This document shows positions 17,337 through 26,033 of a stretch of DNA of 64,000 nucleotides, piece by piece. The translations under genes were made by a program, and so were the position numbers. The stretch spans positions 62,001 through 126,000 of the forward strand of contig NZ_FNNI01000008.1 of the NCBI RefSeq assembly GCF_900106955.1. The letters are read 5' to 3'. Within the stretch, counting starts at the first letter, position 1; each line of letters begins with the position of its first letter. Source of the DNA: Aidingimonas halophila (GTDB lineage Bacteria; Pseudomonadota; Gammaproteobacteria; Pseudomonadales; Halomonadaceae). The notes beneath the pieces are model-generated. The model was not told where the DNA came from, ran no database searches, and saw nothing but the letters and a program-made list of their open reading frames with translations.

Positions 17337-18466
17337 GAGCGGTTGCGGGCCTGTTCGGTCAGCACGCTCAGCCACTGTTCCAGCGTGTGATCGTTGAGTT
17401 GCAAGGCGGCATTCCGTGCGTGGGCCGCTACGGTGGCCATTGAGCCGGGCGGGTCGCTCTGCAGGCGTGCGATGGCATCACTCAGCGACTCCTGGTTTCT
17501 GATCTTGTAAAGCCCGGCTGCCAGTTGGGTCCAGTCATGGATGCCGGCGTTCTCCGATACCAGTGCCGGGCGGCCGCGTGCCATGGCCTCGAGGGCGATG
17601 GAGCCGAAGGTCTCCTGGTGCGAGGGCAACACCAGCAGACTCGACTCGTCGATCAGTGCTCGCAGGGAGTCGCGATCCAGCCAGCCCCGGTAGTCGAGAT
17701 TGGGCAGTTCCGCCGCACCGGCTTCGACCCTGGCCTTCAACGGCCCGTCGCCACCGATCACGAAGCGGATCGAAGGCCATTGCCGAGCGGCGTCGAGAAT
17801 GGCGTCGATATTCTTTTCCGCGGCCAGCCGACCGGCGAAACAGATCTGTTGCAGGCTATCCGGCAGCGGTGCCGGAGGCGTGTCCGCGAAGCTGCGCGCC
17901 AGCGGTGTCCCCATGACGTCGTACTGCTGGGCTCCCAGCTTCATGACGGTATCGCTCAGAGAGCGATTGTTGATCAGTACCGTACTGCTTCTCTGGCAAA
18001 GGAAGCGATTGGCGGAGCTCAGGCAGCCGGAGATCAGATGCCGTTTGAAGGGGCGCCAGTAGAGGTCGGCGAGCCCTTCGAAGTGGGTGTGGTAGGCGGA
18101 GATGAAGCCGCACTGGTTGCGACGGGCCATCCAGGGGCCGAGCAGGCCGTAGGGCCCGGGTGTCACGCTGACGATGACATGTGGCCGAATGCGCGACAGG
18201 GCACGTCGGATTTCCATGGGGTTCGGCGCCATGAGTTGCTGGGTGGCATCGCCCGGCAACGGGAAACGAAAGGGGTGGAAACCACTGGAGAGCCGCGGCT
18301 GCAGGATGTCGGCGCAATCGATGCGTGAGCGTAACTGTTCGATCAGGTCGTGATAGTAGGCGCCGGTGCCATTGCGTTCGGCCAAGGAGTCGGAGAAGAA
18401 CGCGACACGCAGTCGATGAGTGGCGATGGATGGTTCAGGCTGGGCTAGTGTGGCGATATCGTTCAC
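17333..18466 (-). CDS. GT4-family glycosyltransferase
   Basis: A 377-residue GT-B-fold glycosyltransferase. The N-terminal domain starts RVAFFSDSLAERNGTGAYYHDL (acceptor side, Gly-rich loop). The C-terminal domain has ICFAGRLAAEKNIDAILDA, FVIGGDGPLKARVE and the nucleotide-sugar E-x7-E motif in HQETFGSIALEAM. It probably transfers a sugar to a lipid or glycan at the cytoplasmic face. Both ends overlap neighbours by 4 bp, so it is translated with the sulfotransferase and deacetylase. Confidence 0.9.
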   Translation of the reverse strand: MNDIATLAQPEPSIATHRLRVAFFSDSLAERNGTGAYYHDLIEQLRSRIDCADILQPRLSSGFHPFRFPLPGDATQQLMAPNPMEIRRALSRIRPHVIVSVTPGPYGLLGPWMARRNQCGFISAYHTHFEGLADLYWRPFKRHLISGCLSSANRFLCQRSSTVLINNRSLSDTVMKLGAQQYDVMGTPLARSFADTPPAPLPDSLQQICFAGRLAAEKNIDAILDAARQWPSIRFVIGGDGPLKARVEAGAAELPNLDYRGWLDRDSLRALIDESSLLVLPSHQETFGSIALEAMARGRPALVSENAGIHDWTQLAAGLYKIRNQESLSDAIARLQSDPPGSMATVAAHARNAALQLNDHTLEQWLSVLTEQARNRS

Positions 18467-19641
18467 TCGGTGATCCTGATTCGCTGTGGTAGTGCGATGA
18501 CTTGTTGATAACCCGGCCGCATGGCGGCTTCCATCGTATCATGCGGTATCGCCAGTGACTCGACCGTGTGCCGGTGCTGACTGGCGGTGCCGGCCGGCAA
18601 TCGCTGGATGTGATCCGCCAGCTCGGGGCCCATGGGCTCCCCGATGCAAGCCAGTGCCCGCATGATAATCATGGACGGTCGTTCTCGCATGTCGTCCATG
18701 TCGATGACTACCCCCTGCGACAGTGACCAGTTAGCCATGGTTTCTCCCAGATGGTCGAGCGTCTCGGCGAACAGATTAAGGAAATATTGTTGAAATTTGA
18801 TGTTATCCACGGAGGTACCGAACAACGGCCCGGCACTGGCGACGGAACTGAGCTGTGAACTGAGAGCGGTGGCGGGGTCGCGCACGCAGATCATGAACCG
18901 GGCCTCGGGAAACTGGCTGTGCAGCCCGGCAAGCCAGGACCCGAAGGCGGCGTTCTTCGACAGCAGGCGTCGTTGCTGACCATCGGCGTACAGGTGACGT
19001 TGCAGACTGCGCTCGTAGAAACGTAACAGGCGTCGGCGCCGGCCGGAGGGCATTCGGCGATCGAAATGGCCTAGCTCATACAGCCCCGGACTACCGGGAA
19101 ATATCAGCATCAGAATGAAGCACCCACCGGCGGGCAGCAGGGTCAGGTAATCCTCTTCCGCGGCGTTGAGGCCGACATCGTGGATGGCGGCGAAGTCGCC
19201 GGTCATCCGTCGTGTCAGGGTGTCCACGATCCGTCGACCCCAACCGCCCAGGGCTCGGTCGAGCTTGCCGAGCCCGCTCAGGAGCTTGCGCTGGGTGATC
19301 GAGGGAGCCAGCAGGGCCTCCCAGGTGGTGACCGTGGTATAGCGCTGGCTGTCCACGGCCAGGGTACGATGCAGGAAAGTGGTACCACTGCGAGGAATAC
19401 CGGTGATGAACAGCGCGCGGCCGACCTCGACGCGCCGGTAGCTCGGAAACAGGACCTCGTCCAGCAACAGGCAGAGGGCGTGTCCTGTCTGGACGAGCAA
19501 GAACAGAGGAAATCCCACCATCAGGAGCAGGGCGCGTCGGGGGCGCATCGGGGCACACGGGTCGCGCCAGGCAACCAGGGCGCGACCCCACCACCGCAGA
19601 TGCAGGGCCAGGCTTTCGAGCAGGGTGATGACCGTGGTCAT
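18463..19641 (-). CDS. Sulfotransferase family protein
   Basis: A 392-residue protein with a hydrophobic segment near residues 35-65 and a PAPS-dependent sulfotransferase core. GIPRSGTTFLHRTL (81-94) is the 5'-phosphosulfate loop, and ARFMICVRDPATALSS is the 3'-phosphate-binding strand-helix. It probably sulfates a sugar or lipid carried by the products of the neighbouring genes. I chose the ATG at 19641 because it overlaps the GtrA-like stop (ATGA). An open frame extends 15 codons further upstream into that gene. Confidence 0.88.
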   Translation of the reverse strand: MTTVITLLESLALHLRWWGRALVAWRDPCAPMRPRRALLLMVGFPLFLLVQTGHALCLLLDEVLFPSYRRVEVGRALFITGIPRSGTTFLHRTLAVDSQRYTTVTTWEALLAPSITQRKLLSGLGKLDRALGGWGRRIVDTLTRRMTGDFAAIHDVGLNAAEEDYLTLLPAGGCFILMLIFPGSPGLYELGHFDRRMPSGRRRRLLRFYERSLQRHLYADGQQRRLLSKNAAFGSWLAGLHSQFPEARFMICVRDPATALSSQLSSVASAGPLFGTSVDNIKFQQYFLNLFAETLDHLGETMANWSLSQGVVIDMDDMRERPSMIIMRALACIGEPMGPELADHIQRLPAGTASQHRHTVESLAIPHDTMEAAMRPGYQQVIALPQRIRITE

Positions 19642-20090
19642 GAGTGGTGGAACACCAGCTTGTGAGAGACGAAGAAGTTGAAGCACATACCGGCCACGCC
19701 GCCGATCCAGATACCCAGCAGAGGGAGCCAGAAGACCTTGTCCGGATTCAGGCCGGCTTGCCCACCCAGCAGGATGACGAGGGCAAAGAGGGCGTAATTG
19801 AGAACCCCGCCGGTGGCGTGGACGGCGAAAAAGCGCATCAGGTCACCGAGGATGCCACGCAGACGTTGGTAGAAGTGAAACGTGAAATGGCGGTTCAGGA
19901 AGTAGCCGACCGTCATCGCCAGGCCATACGAGATGACGCGAGACAGGTAAAGATTGAGATCGACCCCATCATGCAGCGTGTACAGGCCGGCAATGTCGAT
20001 CAGGGCGATGGTCCCGCCGACCAGAGCGAAACGCAGAAAGGTGGCGCGCCGACTGGTGGAATGAAGCAAGCGTTTCAACATGCGATCCAT
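19638..20090 (-). CDS. GtrA-like membrane protein
   Basis: GtrA-family proteins are small four-helix membrane proteins thought to flip polyprenyl-linked sugars. This one has about 150 residues. LRFALVGGTIALIDIAGLYTL, VGYFLNRHFTFHF (the family's RxxTF turn), and a final NFFVSHKLVFHHS are typical. I chose the ATG at 20090; the open frame continues upstream only to a TTG at 20177, and ATG 20081 is another option. It heads the operon with the sulfotransferase, glycosyltransferase and deacetylase. Confidence 0.82.
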   Translation of the reverse strand: MDRMLKRLLHSTSRRATFLRFALVGGTIALIDIAGLYTLHDGVDLNLYLSRVISYGLAMTVGYFLNRHFTFHFYQRLRGILGDLMRFFAVHATGGVLNYALFALVILLGGQAGLNPDKVFWLPLLGIWIGGVAGMCFNFFVSHKLVFHHS

Positions 20091-20265
20091 GATAGGTTGC
20101 GAACGACCCTGGCCGTGCACTCTACCGATTCTCCTGCCGTGTGAACAGTCGCCGTGAAGAGCAAGGTATCTTGACAAAATGTCGCAGGCATCCTAATTTC
20201 TCATATGCAAATAACAATAATTATTATTCAAAGAGAAGATAGATGTTACATGGCGGAGGTCAACG

Positions 20266-20514
20266 ATGTCTTACCAGATCGAAACGCGGCTCAATGGCAG
20301 CAACCCGGTCGTGCAAATCTGTGATGCCTCTTCGGGGTCGGTGAGGTTGGCATGGGAATACCCGCGCGAATTACCGGACCTCACCGCCGAGGATGAGGCC
20401 ATGTTGGCGCTGCGCCGGGAAGAAGCCGTGCATGAACTGTTTCGGCGCCTGTTCCTGTTGACGACGGAGCAGTATCTGAAGGGCGAGGTTACAGAGATAC
20501 CCGTAGAACGCTGA
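20266..20514 (+). CDS. Hypothetical 82-residue acidic protein
   Basis: ATG placed 5 nt after GGAGGT (20255-20260), a strong ribosome site, behind an AT-rich stretch (20200-20245) that probably holds its promoter. The protein is acidic, soluble, and predicted mostly helical in its second half (EEAVHELFRRLFLLTTEQYL). I recognise no family. Its last 26 bp overlap the convergent C45 gene. Confidence 0.65.
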   Translation: MSYQIETRLNGSNPVVQICDASSGSVRLAWEYPRELPDLTAEDEAMLALRREEAVHELFRRLFLLTTEQYLKGEVTEIPVER

Positions 20515-21517
20515 TCGGCTCGCACGGTTTGCCCAGGCGGACATGCAGCTCGCGTCGGTCCAGGTTCATGGCCACGGCAAATAGCGTCTCCATGCGTTCC
20601 GCTTCGGGCTGCGCCGGATTGTGATGCCGACAGACGGCCATGGGGGCGTTGTCATGATCGCTGAGCACATCGAACAGGGCATCGGCCGTGAACTCTCCCC
20701 GCGCCGGTATCTCGCCGAGGCGTTTCCGCAGGCGTTCCAGGCGCGTATACGAGTCCGGGCGGGGGAAGTCCGCCGGGCCGGAAGGGGTACATAGGTGATT
20801 GGTGTGCGTGACGACGCCGTCATCGGGGGCGAGTTCGCCGGGCAGGCCGGGATGGACTTCCAGGCCGACGGCGTCGCCGCCGGCACCAGCGAGCAGGATA
20901 TGCGCCGGCGACGCTACCCGGTCATGGGTCGCGACCCGCTTGGCAGTGGCGAAATCCGGGCTTTCCAGCATCTTGCGCAGCGCGATATGGATCGGCAGCC
21001 CCGCTCCGCAGGTTCGTGAACGGATGGCGTTGAGGCCGACGCCGACACCGGCCTCGTTCAGGCCGATCTTGGCCAGCATGCCGGCCTCGCCAAGACTGAC
21101 CAGCGTCGGAATACCCTCGACCGTGATACGTAGCGCAACCACATTGTGCTGCTGGTCGGCACGCCAGTCCCAGTTCTGGGCGAGCCATTGGTCGTGATGA
21201 AAAAGGGAAAAGGCCGAACAGCCGCCGGCCTGGGTCAACGAAATTTCGCTACGGCAATTGAGCGTCAGAATGTCATCGGCATCGACCCCCGCCCCGCGTG
21301 CCAAGCCTTCGATTTCATCGAGAATCGCCGGGAAGTGACGTTCAATGGCAGGCAGGAAGCGCCGGGCCTGGTGTCGGGCGGTTTGCCAATCGAGGCCGAC
21401 GAAATCATGGAAAAGCCGGTCGTAGACCGCCATGCCATGGTGGATGCGATCGGCATGCATGCTGCCATGTATTTCACCAATGGTATGGCGGTCGCCGTGG
21501 AGTTCCGTCAGCTGCAT
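20489..21517 (-). CDS. C45-family acyltransferase/amidohydrolase (penicillin acyltransferase-like)
   Basis: A 342-residue Ntn-hydrolase of the isopenicillin N acyltransferase type. The precursor should self-cleave before C100 in QAGGCSAFS, exposing the catalytic cysteine. NWDWRADQQHNVVALRI and the downstream GEAGMLAKIGLNEAGVGVGLN are typical. Bacterial members cleave or transfer acyl groups on small amides; the substrate here is unknown. A GTG two codons upstream (21523) overlaps the preceding stop (GTGA) and could be the true start. It is coupled to the dienelactone-hydrolase-like gene. Confidence 0.85.
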   Translation of the reverse strand: MQLTELHGDRHTIGEIHGSMHADRIHHGMAVYDRLFHDFVGLDWQTARHQARRFLPAIERHFPAILDEIEGLARGAGVDADDILTLNCRSEISLTQAGGCSAFSLFHHDQWLAQNWDWRADQQHNVVALRITVEGIPTLVSLGEAGMLAKIGLNEAGVGVGLNAIRSRTCGAGLPIHIALRKMLESPDFATAKRVATHDRVASPAHILLAGAGGDAVGLEVHPGLPGELAPDDGVVTHTNHLCTPSGPADFPRPDSYTRLERLRKRLGEIPARGEFTADALFDVLSDHDNAPMAVCRHHNPAQPEAERMETLFAVAMNLDRRELHVRLGKPCEPISVLRVSL

Positions 21518-21519
21518 GA

Positions 21520-22305
21520 TCACAACGTCTTGTCGAGGAAGTCCAGGAAGGCACTCCAGGACTTCTTGTCGGCACGTTCCTGATAGCGGTCCCCATCGTA
21601 AACGGTGAAGGCGTGCGGGGCACCGGAATAGACCTGGATCTCATAGGTGGCGTCGGCGGCTTCGAGCTCTTCGGCGAGCGTGGCGACATCGTCCATGGTG
21701 ACCGACTCGTCAGCGCCCCCATGAGCGATCAGGATCGGCGCGATTTCATCCGGCCACTCCTGCCCTTCCGGGGTGTCCAGGCTGCCGTGAAAACTCGTGT
21801 ATCCGTGTATGCCCTCGGCATCGGCGGAACGCGCCATCTCCAGAACCACGGCACCGCCGAAACAGTAGCCCATGATGACGGTATTGTCCGGAACGCCTTT
21901 CTCGCGTGCCTGCTCCAACCCGGCGAGGGTCAACTGCCGCATCCGCTCACGGTCTTCATATAGCTTCTCCATTTCCGCCTTGCGGGCATCCATTGATTCG
22001 GGGCGATTATCCTTGCCGTACAGGTCGACGGCAAAGGCGGCGTATCCCTGTTCAGCCAGCATCTCGGCACGAAGTTGCTCATATTCGGTTAGACCGTCCC
22101 AATCATGGATGATCAGGACCGTGCCTTTGGCTTCCTCCTCCGGGCTGGCGTAATACCCCTGGAAGCTTTCGTCATCGACTTCATAGGTGACCGATTCGCC
22201 GTTCGGGCCGTTGGCAAATGCGCCAGTAGAAAGTAACAGACACCCGACGCCAAGTAGTGGAGTGGTCAAGAAGGCGAACAATGGGGAATGGGCTTCCTGA
22301 TTCAT
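21520..22305 (-). CDS. Exported dienelactone hydrolase family protein
   Basis: A 261-residue alpha/beta hydrolase with an N-terminal signal (LGVGCLLLSTGAFA). The catalytic triad is C148 in GYCFGG, D199 in HGGADES and H231 in GAPHAF, i.e. the Cys-type nucleophile of the dienelactone hydrolase family. The cleavage site after AFA suggests a periplasmic enzyme, although the Cys in GVGCLLL could also be a weak lipobox. Substrate unknown. The gene overlaps the C45 acyltransferase and is divergent from the Liv-type binding protein. Confidence 0.88.
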   Translation of the reverse strand: MNQEAHSPLFAFLTTPLLGVGCLLLSTGAFANGPNGESVTYEVDDESFQGYYASPEEEAKGTVLIIHDWDGLTEYEQLRAEMLAEQGYAAFAVDLYGKDNRPESMDARKAEMEKLYEDRERMRQLTLAGLEQAREKGVPDNTVIMGYCFGGAVVLEMARSADAEGIHGYTSFHGSLDTPEGQEWPDEIAPILIAHGGADESVTMDDVATLAEELEAADATYEIQVYSGAPHAFTVYDGDRYQERADKKSWSAFLDFLDKTL

Positions 22306-22454
22306 GGGAGCTCCTGGTTGTTGTTAGTGGACAAAATACCTGTCGATGGCGTTTAGTATAGACGCCGAACGTTGGTGGCGAAGACTTGAGTTTTGACGGT
22401 TACGGTTCCAGAGTTAAATCGTTACTCCTTTGTTAAGCAACAGCGAGAACAATC

Positions 22455-23654
22455 ATGAAAAAAGTTCTGTTAACGGCTGCCATTACAGCGGCTTCATTGG
22501 CAACCGCAGCGCAGGCGGAGGTCAAGATTGGTTTCCTGGGCGGATTCACCGGCCAGATCGAGAGCCTGACACCGCCTATCCATGAAGGCGCTCAGTTGGC
22601 GGTCTCTCAAATCAACGAACAGGGTGGCCTCTTCGATGGGGAAACGCTGGAAATGCCCACGGCGGATACCACCTGCTCCGACTCCTCGGCAGCCAGTAAC
22701 GCCGCCGACCGACTGGTGAACTCGGATGAGGTGACGGCGATCGTCGGCGCACTATGTACCGGGGCCACGGTCGCAGCGGCTAATAATGCGGCGATTCCCG
22801 GCGGTGTCGTCATGGTGTCGCCGGCGTCGACGGCGCCGGCGGTGACTGACCTGGACGATGATGATCTGGTGTTCCGCACGGTCTCCTCGGATGCCTATCA
22901 GGGTGAGATGCTGGCCAAGCTACTGCTCTCCAAGGACATCGAGGATGTCGCCGTCACCTACGTCAACAACGATTACGGCCGGGGGTTGGCGGACGCCTTC
23001 GAAGCGACCTACGAGGCGGACGGAGGGACCGTCACGGCCAACGAAGCCCATGAAGATGGCCGTGCCGATTACCGCAGTGAATTGGGTGTGCTCTCCTCCG
23101 GTGGCTCGCAGAACCTGGTGGTACTCGCCTATGCCGATGGGTCGGGGCAGACGATCCTGCGTCAGGCCTATGAAGGCGGCATGTTCACTCAGTTTGCCGG
23201 TGCCGATGGCATGGTCGGTTCCGGCCTGATCGAGGCGGTCGGTGGCGATGCGCTGGAAGGCATGATCGCCACGCGTCCTGGCACACCGGACGTTCCCGGT
23301 GCCGGCATGTTTGATGAGATGGCTGAAGAGGTTGATCTGGACCCCGAGGCCGTCTTCGCCTCGCAATCCTATGATGCTGCCTTCCTGCTGGCATTGGCCG
23401 TGGAACAGAACGGGTCGGATAGCCGCGAAGGACTCTCCGACGCCTTGCGTGACGTTGCCTCCGAGCCTGGCGAGACGATCCTGCCGGGTGAATGGGAGAA
23501 AGCCAAGCAGTTGATCGCCGACGGTGAGGAGATCAACTACGAAGGAGCTTCCGGCAGCCACGAGTTCGATGAGAACGGTGACGTACCGGGTATCATCGTC
23601 GAGATGCTGGTCGAGGATGGCGAGTTCGTGTCCAAGGGGACGCTGGACTTCTAA
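22455..23654 (+). CDS. Liv-type ABC transporter substrate-binding protein
   Basis: A 399-residue periplasmic binding protein of the type-1 fold (Leu/Ile/Val and amide family). It has a Sec signal (MKKVLLTAAITAASLATAAQA) and a mature start VKIGFLGGFTGQIES. VGALCTGATVAAANN and VSPASTAPAVTD form the ligand pocket region. The mature protein is strongly acidic, as in halophiles. It is convergent with, and separated by a terminator from, the permease and ATPase genes on the other strand, so it has independent expression. Ligand unknown; a branched-chain amino acid or amide is most likely. Confidence 0.9.
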   Translation: MKKVLLTAAITAASLATAAQAEVKIGFLGGFTGQIESLTPPIHEGAQLAVSQINEQGGLFDGETLEMPTADTTCSDSSAASNAADRLVNSDEVTAIVGALCTGATVAAANNAAIPGGVVMVSPASTAPAVTDLDDDDLVFRTVSSDAYQGEMLAKLLLSKDIEDVAVTYVNNDYGRGLADAFEATYEADGGTVTANEAHEDGRADYRSELGVLSSGGSQNLVVLAYADGSGQTILRQAYEGGMFTQFAGADGMVGSGLIEAVGGDALEGMIATRPGTPDVPGAGMFDEMAEEVDLDPEAVFASQSYDAAFLLALAVEQNGSDSREGLSDALRDVASEPGETILPGEWEKAKQLIADGEEINYEGASGSHEFDENGDVPGIIVEMLVEDGEFVSKGTLDF

Positions 23655-23677
23655 GCGCCTCCTGACCCGCCCTCTTC

Positions 23678-23714
23678 AGGCCCCGGCGATGCGTTCTCCG
23701 GGGCCTGTTCTTTA
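23678..23714 (+). terminator. Terminator after the Liv binding protein
   Basis: Nine-base stem AGGCCCCGG (23678-23686) / CCGGGGCCT (23698-23706) with an 11-nt loop, followed by GTTCTTTA. It lies between two convergent genes and may serve both strands, though only the + side has a U-rich tail. Confidence 0.75.
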
Positions 23715-23724
23715 TCAGGTCGGG

Positions 23725-25005
23725 TTAACGGTGGTGGGGAACCCGTTCGGGCATCAGTCCCTTCGGCGCATAGCGCAGTACCAGCGAGATCAACAGGCCG
23801 ATCACGAAGACCCTGGCCTGCAGGGCGCGGCTGTCGAGATTGCCGGGATCCTCCCAACCGAACCACGATTGGCCGATGACGACGGCCGTATCCATCAGGA
23901 AGAGTGCCAAGGGCGCCGACATGATCCAGATGATGTAGACCAGGATCGCGCCGAACAGGGTACCGAGATTATTGCCCGGCCCGCCGAGAATCACCATCGC
24001 CAGCACCAGGAAGGTATGGTTCAGCGGTAAGTAGCCGGTTGGGTCGAAGATGCTGTTGAAGCTGGTCAGGGCGGCGCCGCCTATCCCCATCAGGATGCAG
24101 CCGAAGACGAAGATTTCCAGTCGTCGCTTGTTGATGTCCTTGCCCATGGCGGCTGCCGAGACCTCGTTGTCGCGGATGGCGCGGATGGTGCGTCCCCAGG
24201 GCGAGTGATAGGCACGGTGGAGCAGGAAGAAGATCGCGGCGATCACCACGGCGGTAATGGACAGGTAAAGCGACCGTGACAGCACGAAGCCGAGTTCGCC
24301 GGCTCCTGGTGTCGGCCAGGGAAGCGGTGACACGGTAGCGGTGCCCCGGGTCAGCCAGTCGACGTTCTTGAGGAACGCCTTGATGATCTCGGCAATGCCC
24401 AGCGTGGCGATCGCCAGATAATCGCTACGCAGCCCGAGGCAGATATGGCCGATGAAATAGCCGATACCGCCGGCCAGGGCACCGCCGACTATCCAGCCGA
24501 GCCAGGCGGGCAATCCCAGTCCACCGACGAAACCGGCTTGTGACTCGATGGCGCCGGCTACCGGCGCGAGTTGATTGACGAAGGTGAGATAAACGATCAG
24601 GGCGGCGATGATCGTCAGTGCCGTACGCAGCTGCTTGGGGATACCCAACCGGTGAAGGCGCGATATCGCCACGACCACGGCGATACCGGCCAGCAGAATC
24701 AGCAGGACACGCCCCAGTTCTCCCGGCAGATCGCTGTCCCAGAAATCCGGGTTGGGCGGCACGCTGATCAGCATGGCGCTCACACCGCCGAGTGCAACGA
24801 ATCCCATGACGCCGGCATTGAACTGGCCGGCATATCCCCACTGGATGGTCAGGCCCAGTGCCAGAATGGCGTAACATGCGGCTTCCACCGACATGCGGAC
24901 GCCGTAGGCCGGCCCCATGGTCAGGAAGACACCGAGGACCGGTATCGACAAGGCCAGCAACAGGAGCAGATCGCGACGAGACTGTGACATGGTGGAGAGC
25001 TTCAT
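23725..25005 (-). CDS. Liv-type ABC transporter permease (LivM-like)
   Basis: A 426-residue inner-membrane permease with many hydrophobic segments. ILALGLTIQWGYAGQFNAGVMGF and LRSDYLAIATLGIAEIIKAFLKN are the LivM cytoplasmic-loop and GLRSD signatures. The C-terminal WGRTIRAIRDNEVSAAAMGKD contacts the ATPase. The ATG at 25005 shares bases with the LivH-like stop (TAATG) and fits the family; an upstream extension would overlap that gene. Confidence 0.9.
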   Translation of the reverse strand: MKLSTMSQSRRDLLLLLALSIPVLGVFLTMGPAYGVRMSVEAACYAILALGLTIQWGYAGQFNAGVMGFVALGGVSAMLISVPPNPDFWDSDLPGELGRVLLILLAGIAVVVAISRLHRLGIPKQLRTALTIIAALIVYLTFVNQLAPVAGAIESQAGFVGGLGLPAWLGWIVGGALAGGIGYFIGHICLGLRSDYLAIATLGIAEIIKAFLKNVDWLTRGTATVSPLPWPTPGAGELGFVLSRSLYLSITAVVIAAIFFLLHRAYHSPWGRTIRAIRDNEVSAAAMGKDINKRRLEIFVFGCILMGIGGAALTSFNSIFDPTGYLPLNHTFLVLAMVILGGPGNNLGTLFGAILVYIIWIMSAPLALFLMDTAVVIGQSWFGWEDPGNLDSRALQARVFVIGLLISLVLRYAPKGLMPERVPHHR

Positions 25006-26009
25006 TACAGCACCTTCCCTTTGAACAAGCCCGTGGGTCGCCAGACCAGGATGGCGACGAGGATGAAGAAGGGCACGGTGATCTTGTATTCGGTACCGAC
25101 GAACGCCAGATAGGTCGGCAATTCCCACCCGGCAGGCAGCATGTCCTGAAACGGCCGCAGCAATACGGCCCAGTTGAAGACGGCGAGCGTCTCGGCAAAG
25201 CCGACCACGAAGCCACCGGCGATGGCACCATAAGGATGACCGACTCCGCCGACGATAGCCGCAGCGAAGATCGGCAGCAGGAGGAAGAAGCTCAGGTCGG
25301 GCTTGAGCGTGACATCCAGTGACAGCAGGGTGCCGGCGGCAGTGGCCAGGGCGCCGGCAATCATCCAGGTGACAGCGATGACGGTATTGGTGTTGATACC
25401 CGACACGCGCGCCAGATCGGGGTTATCCGACATGGCTCGCATGGCCTTGCCGAGTCGCGACCGGGTCAGGAACCAGTGCAGGGCGACCACGGCGCCGACG
25501 GCAAACACGAACAGGATGATCTGGGGCTCGGTGATGACGATGGGGCGGGTGGCCAGTTCGCCGGGCAGTTCAAGGCGGAAGATATCCTTGCGTTCGGCGA
25601 TGTACATGCTGCGCGACCCGGTCCCTGCGACCAAGCGGATCAGGCCTTGCAGCATCAGTGTGACGCCTAGCGAACCGATGACCAGCACGATGGGTTTGAC
25701 GTTGTTATCGCGCAGCGGCTTGTAGAAGGTCCGGTCGATGCCGACGGCGGTCAGGGCGGTCATGACCATGGCGATGGGCATCAGGATCAGGGCCGATGGC
25801 AGTCCGATGGCATTGCCGATCTCCGGGAACAGCATCGTCAGTCCCAGCACGAAAAATGCGCCCAGCGTCATCATGTCGGCATGGGCGAAATGGGCAAAAC
25901 GCATGATGCTGAAGACCAGCGTCACGCCAATCGCCCCCATGGCGTAGATCGAGCTGCTCACGATACCCGACACCACCACGTTGTTTATGAAGAACACCAA
26001 CTCGTTCAA
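25005..26009 (-). CDS. Liv-type ABC transporter permease (LivH-like)
   Basis: A 334-residue permease. AMGAIGVTLVFSIMRFAHFAHADMMTLGAF is the LivH N-terminal pattern, and LGKAMRAMSDNPDLARVSGIN is the ATPase-coupling loop. The start is TTG (26009-26007), 7 nt after AAGGAG. An out-of-frame ATG-CTT-TGA lies between the ribosome site and the start, which may damp translation. It pairs with the LivM-like permease just downstream. Confidence 0.88.
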   Translation of the reverse strand: MNELVFFINNVVVSGIVSSSIYAMGAIGVTLVFSIMRFAHFAHADMMTLGAFFVLGLTMLFPEIGNAIGLPSALILMPIAMVMTALTAVGIDRTFYKPLRDNNVKPIVLVIGSLGVTLMLQGLIRLVAGTGSRSMYIAERKDIFRLELPGELATRPIVITEPQIILFVFAVGAVVALHWFLTRSRLGKAMRAMSDNPDLARVSGINTNTVIAVTWMIAGALATAAGTLLSLDVTLKPDLSFFLLLPIFAAAIVGGVGHPYGAIAGGFVVGFAETLAVFNWAVLLRPFQDMLPAGWELPTYLAFVGTEYKITVPFFILVAILVWRPTGLFKGKVL

Positions 26010-26033
26010 AGCATGGCTCCTTGCAGAAATCGT

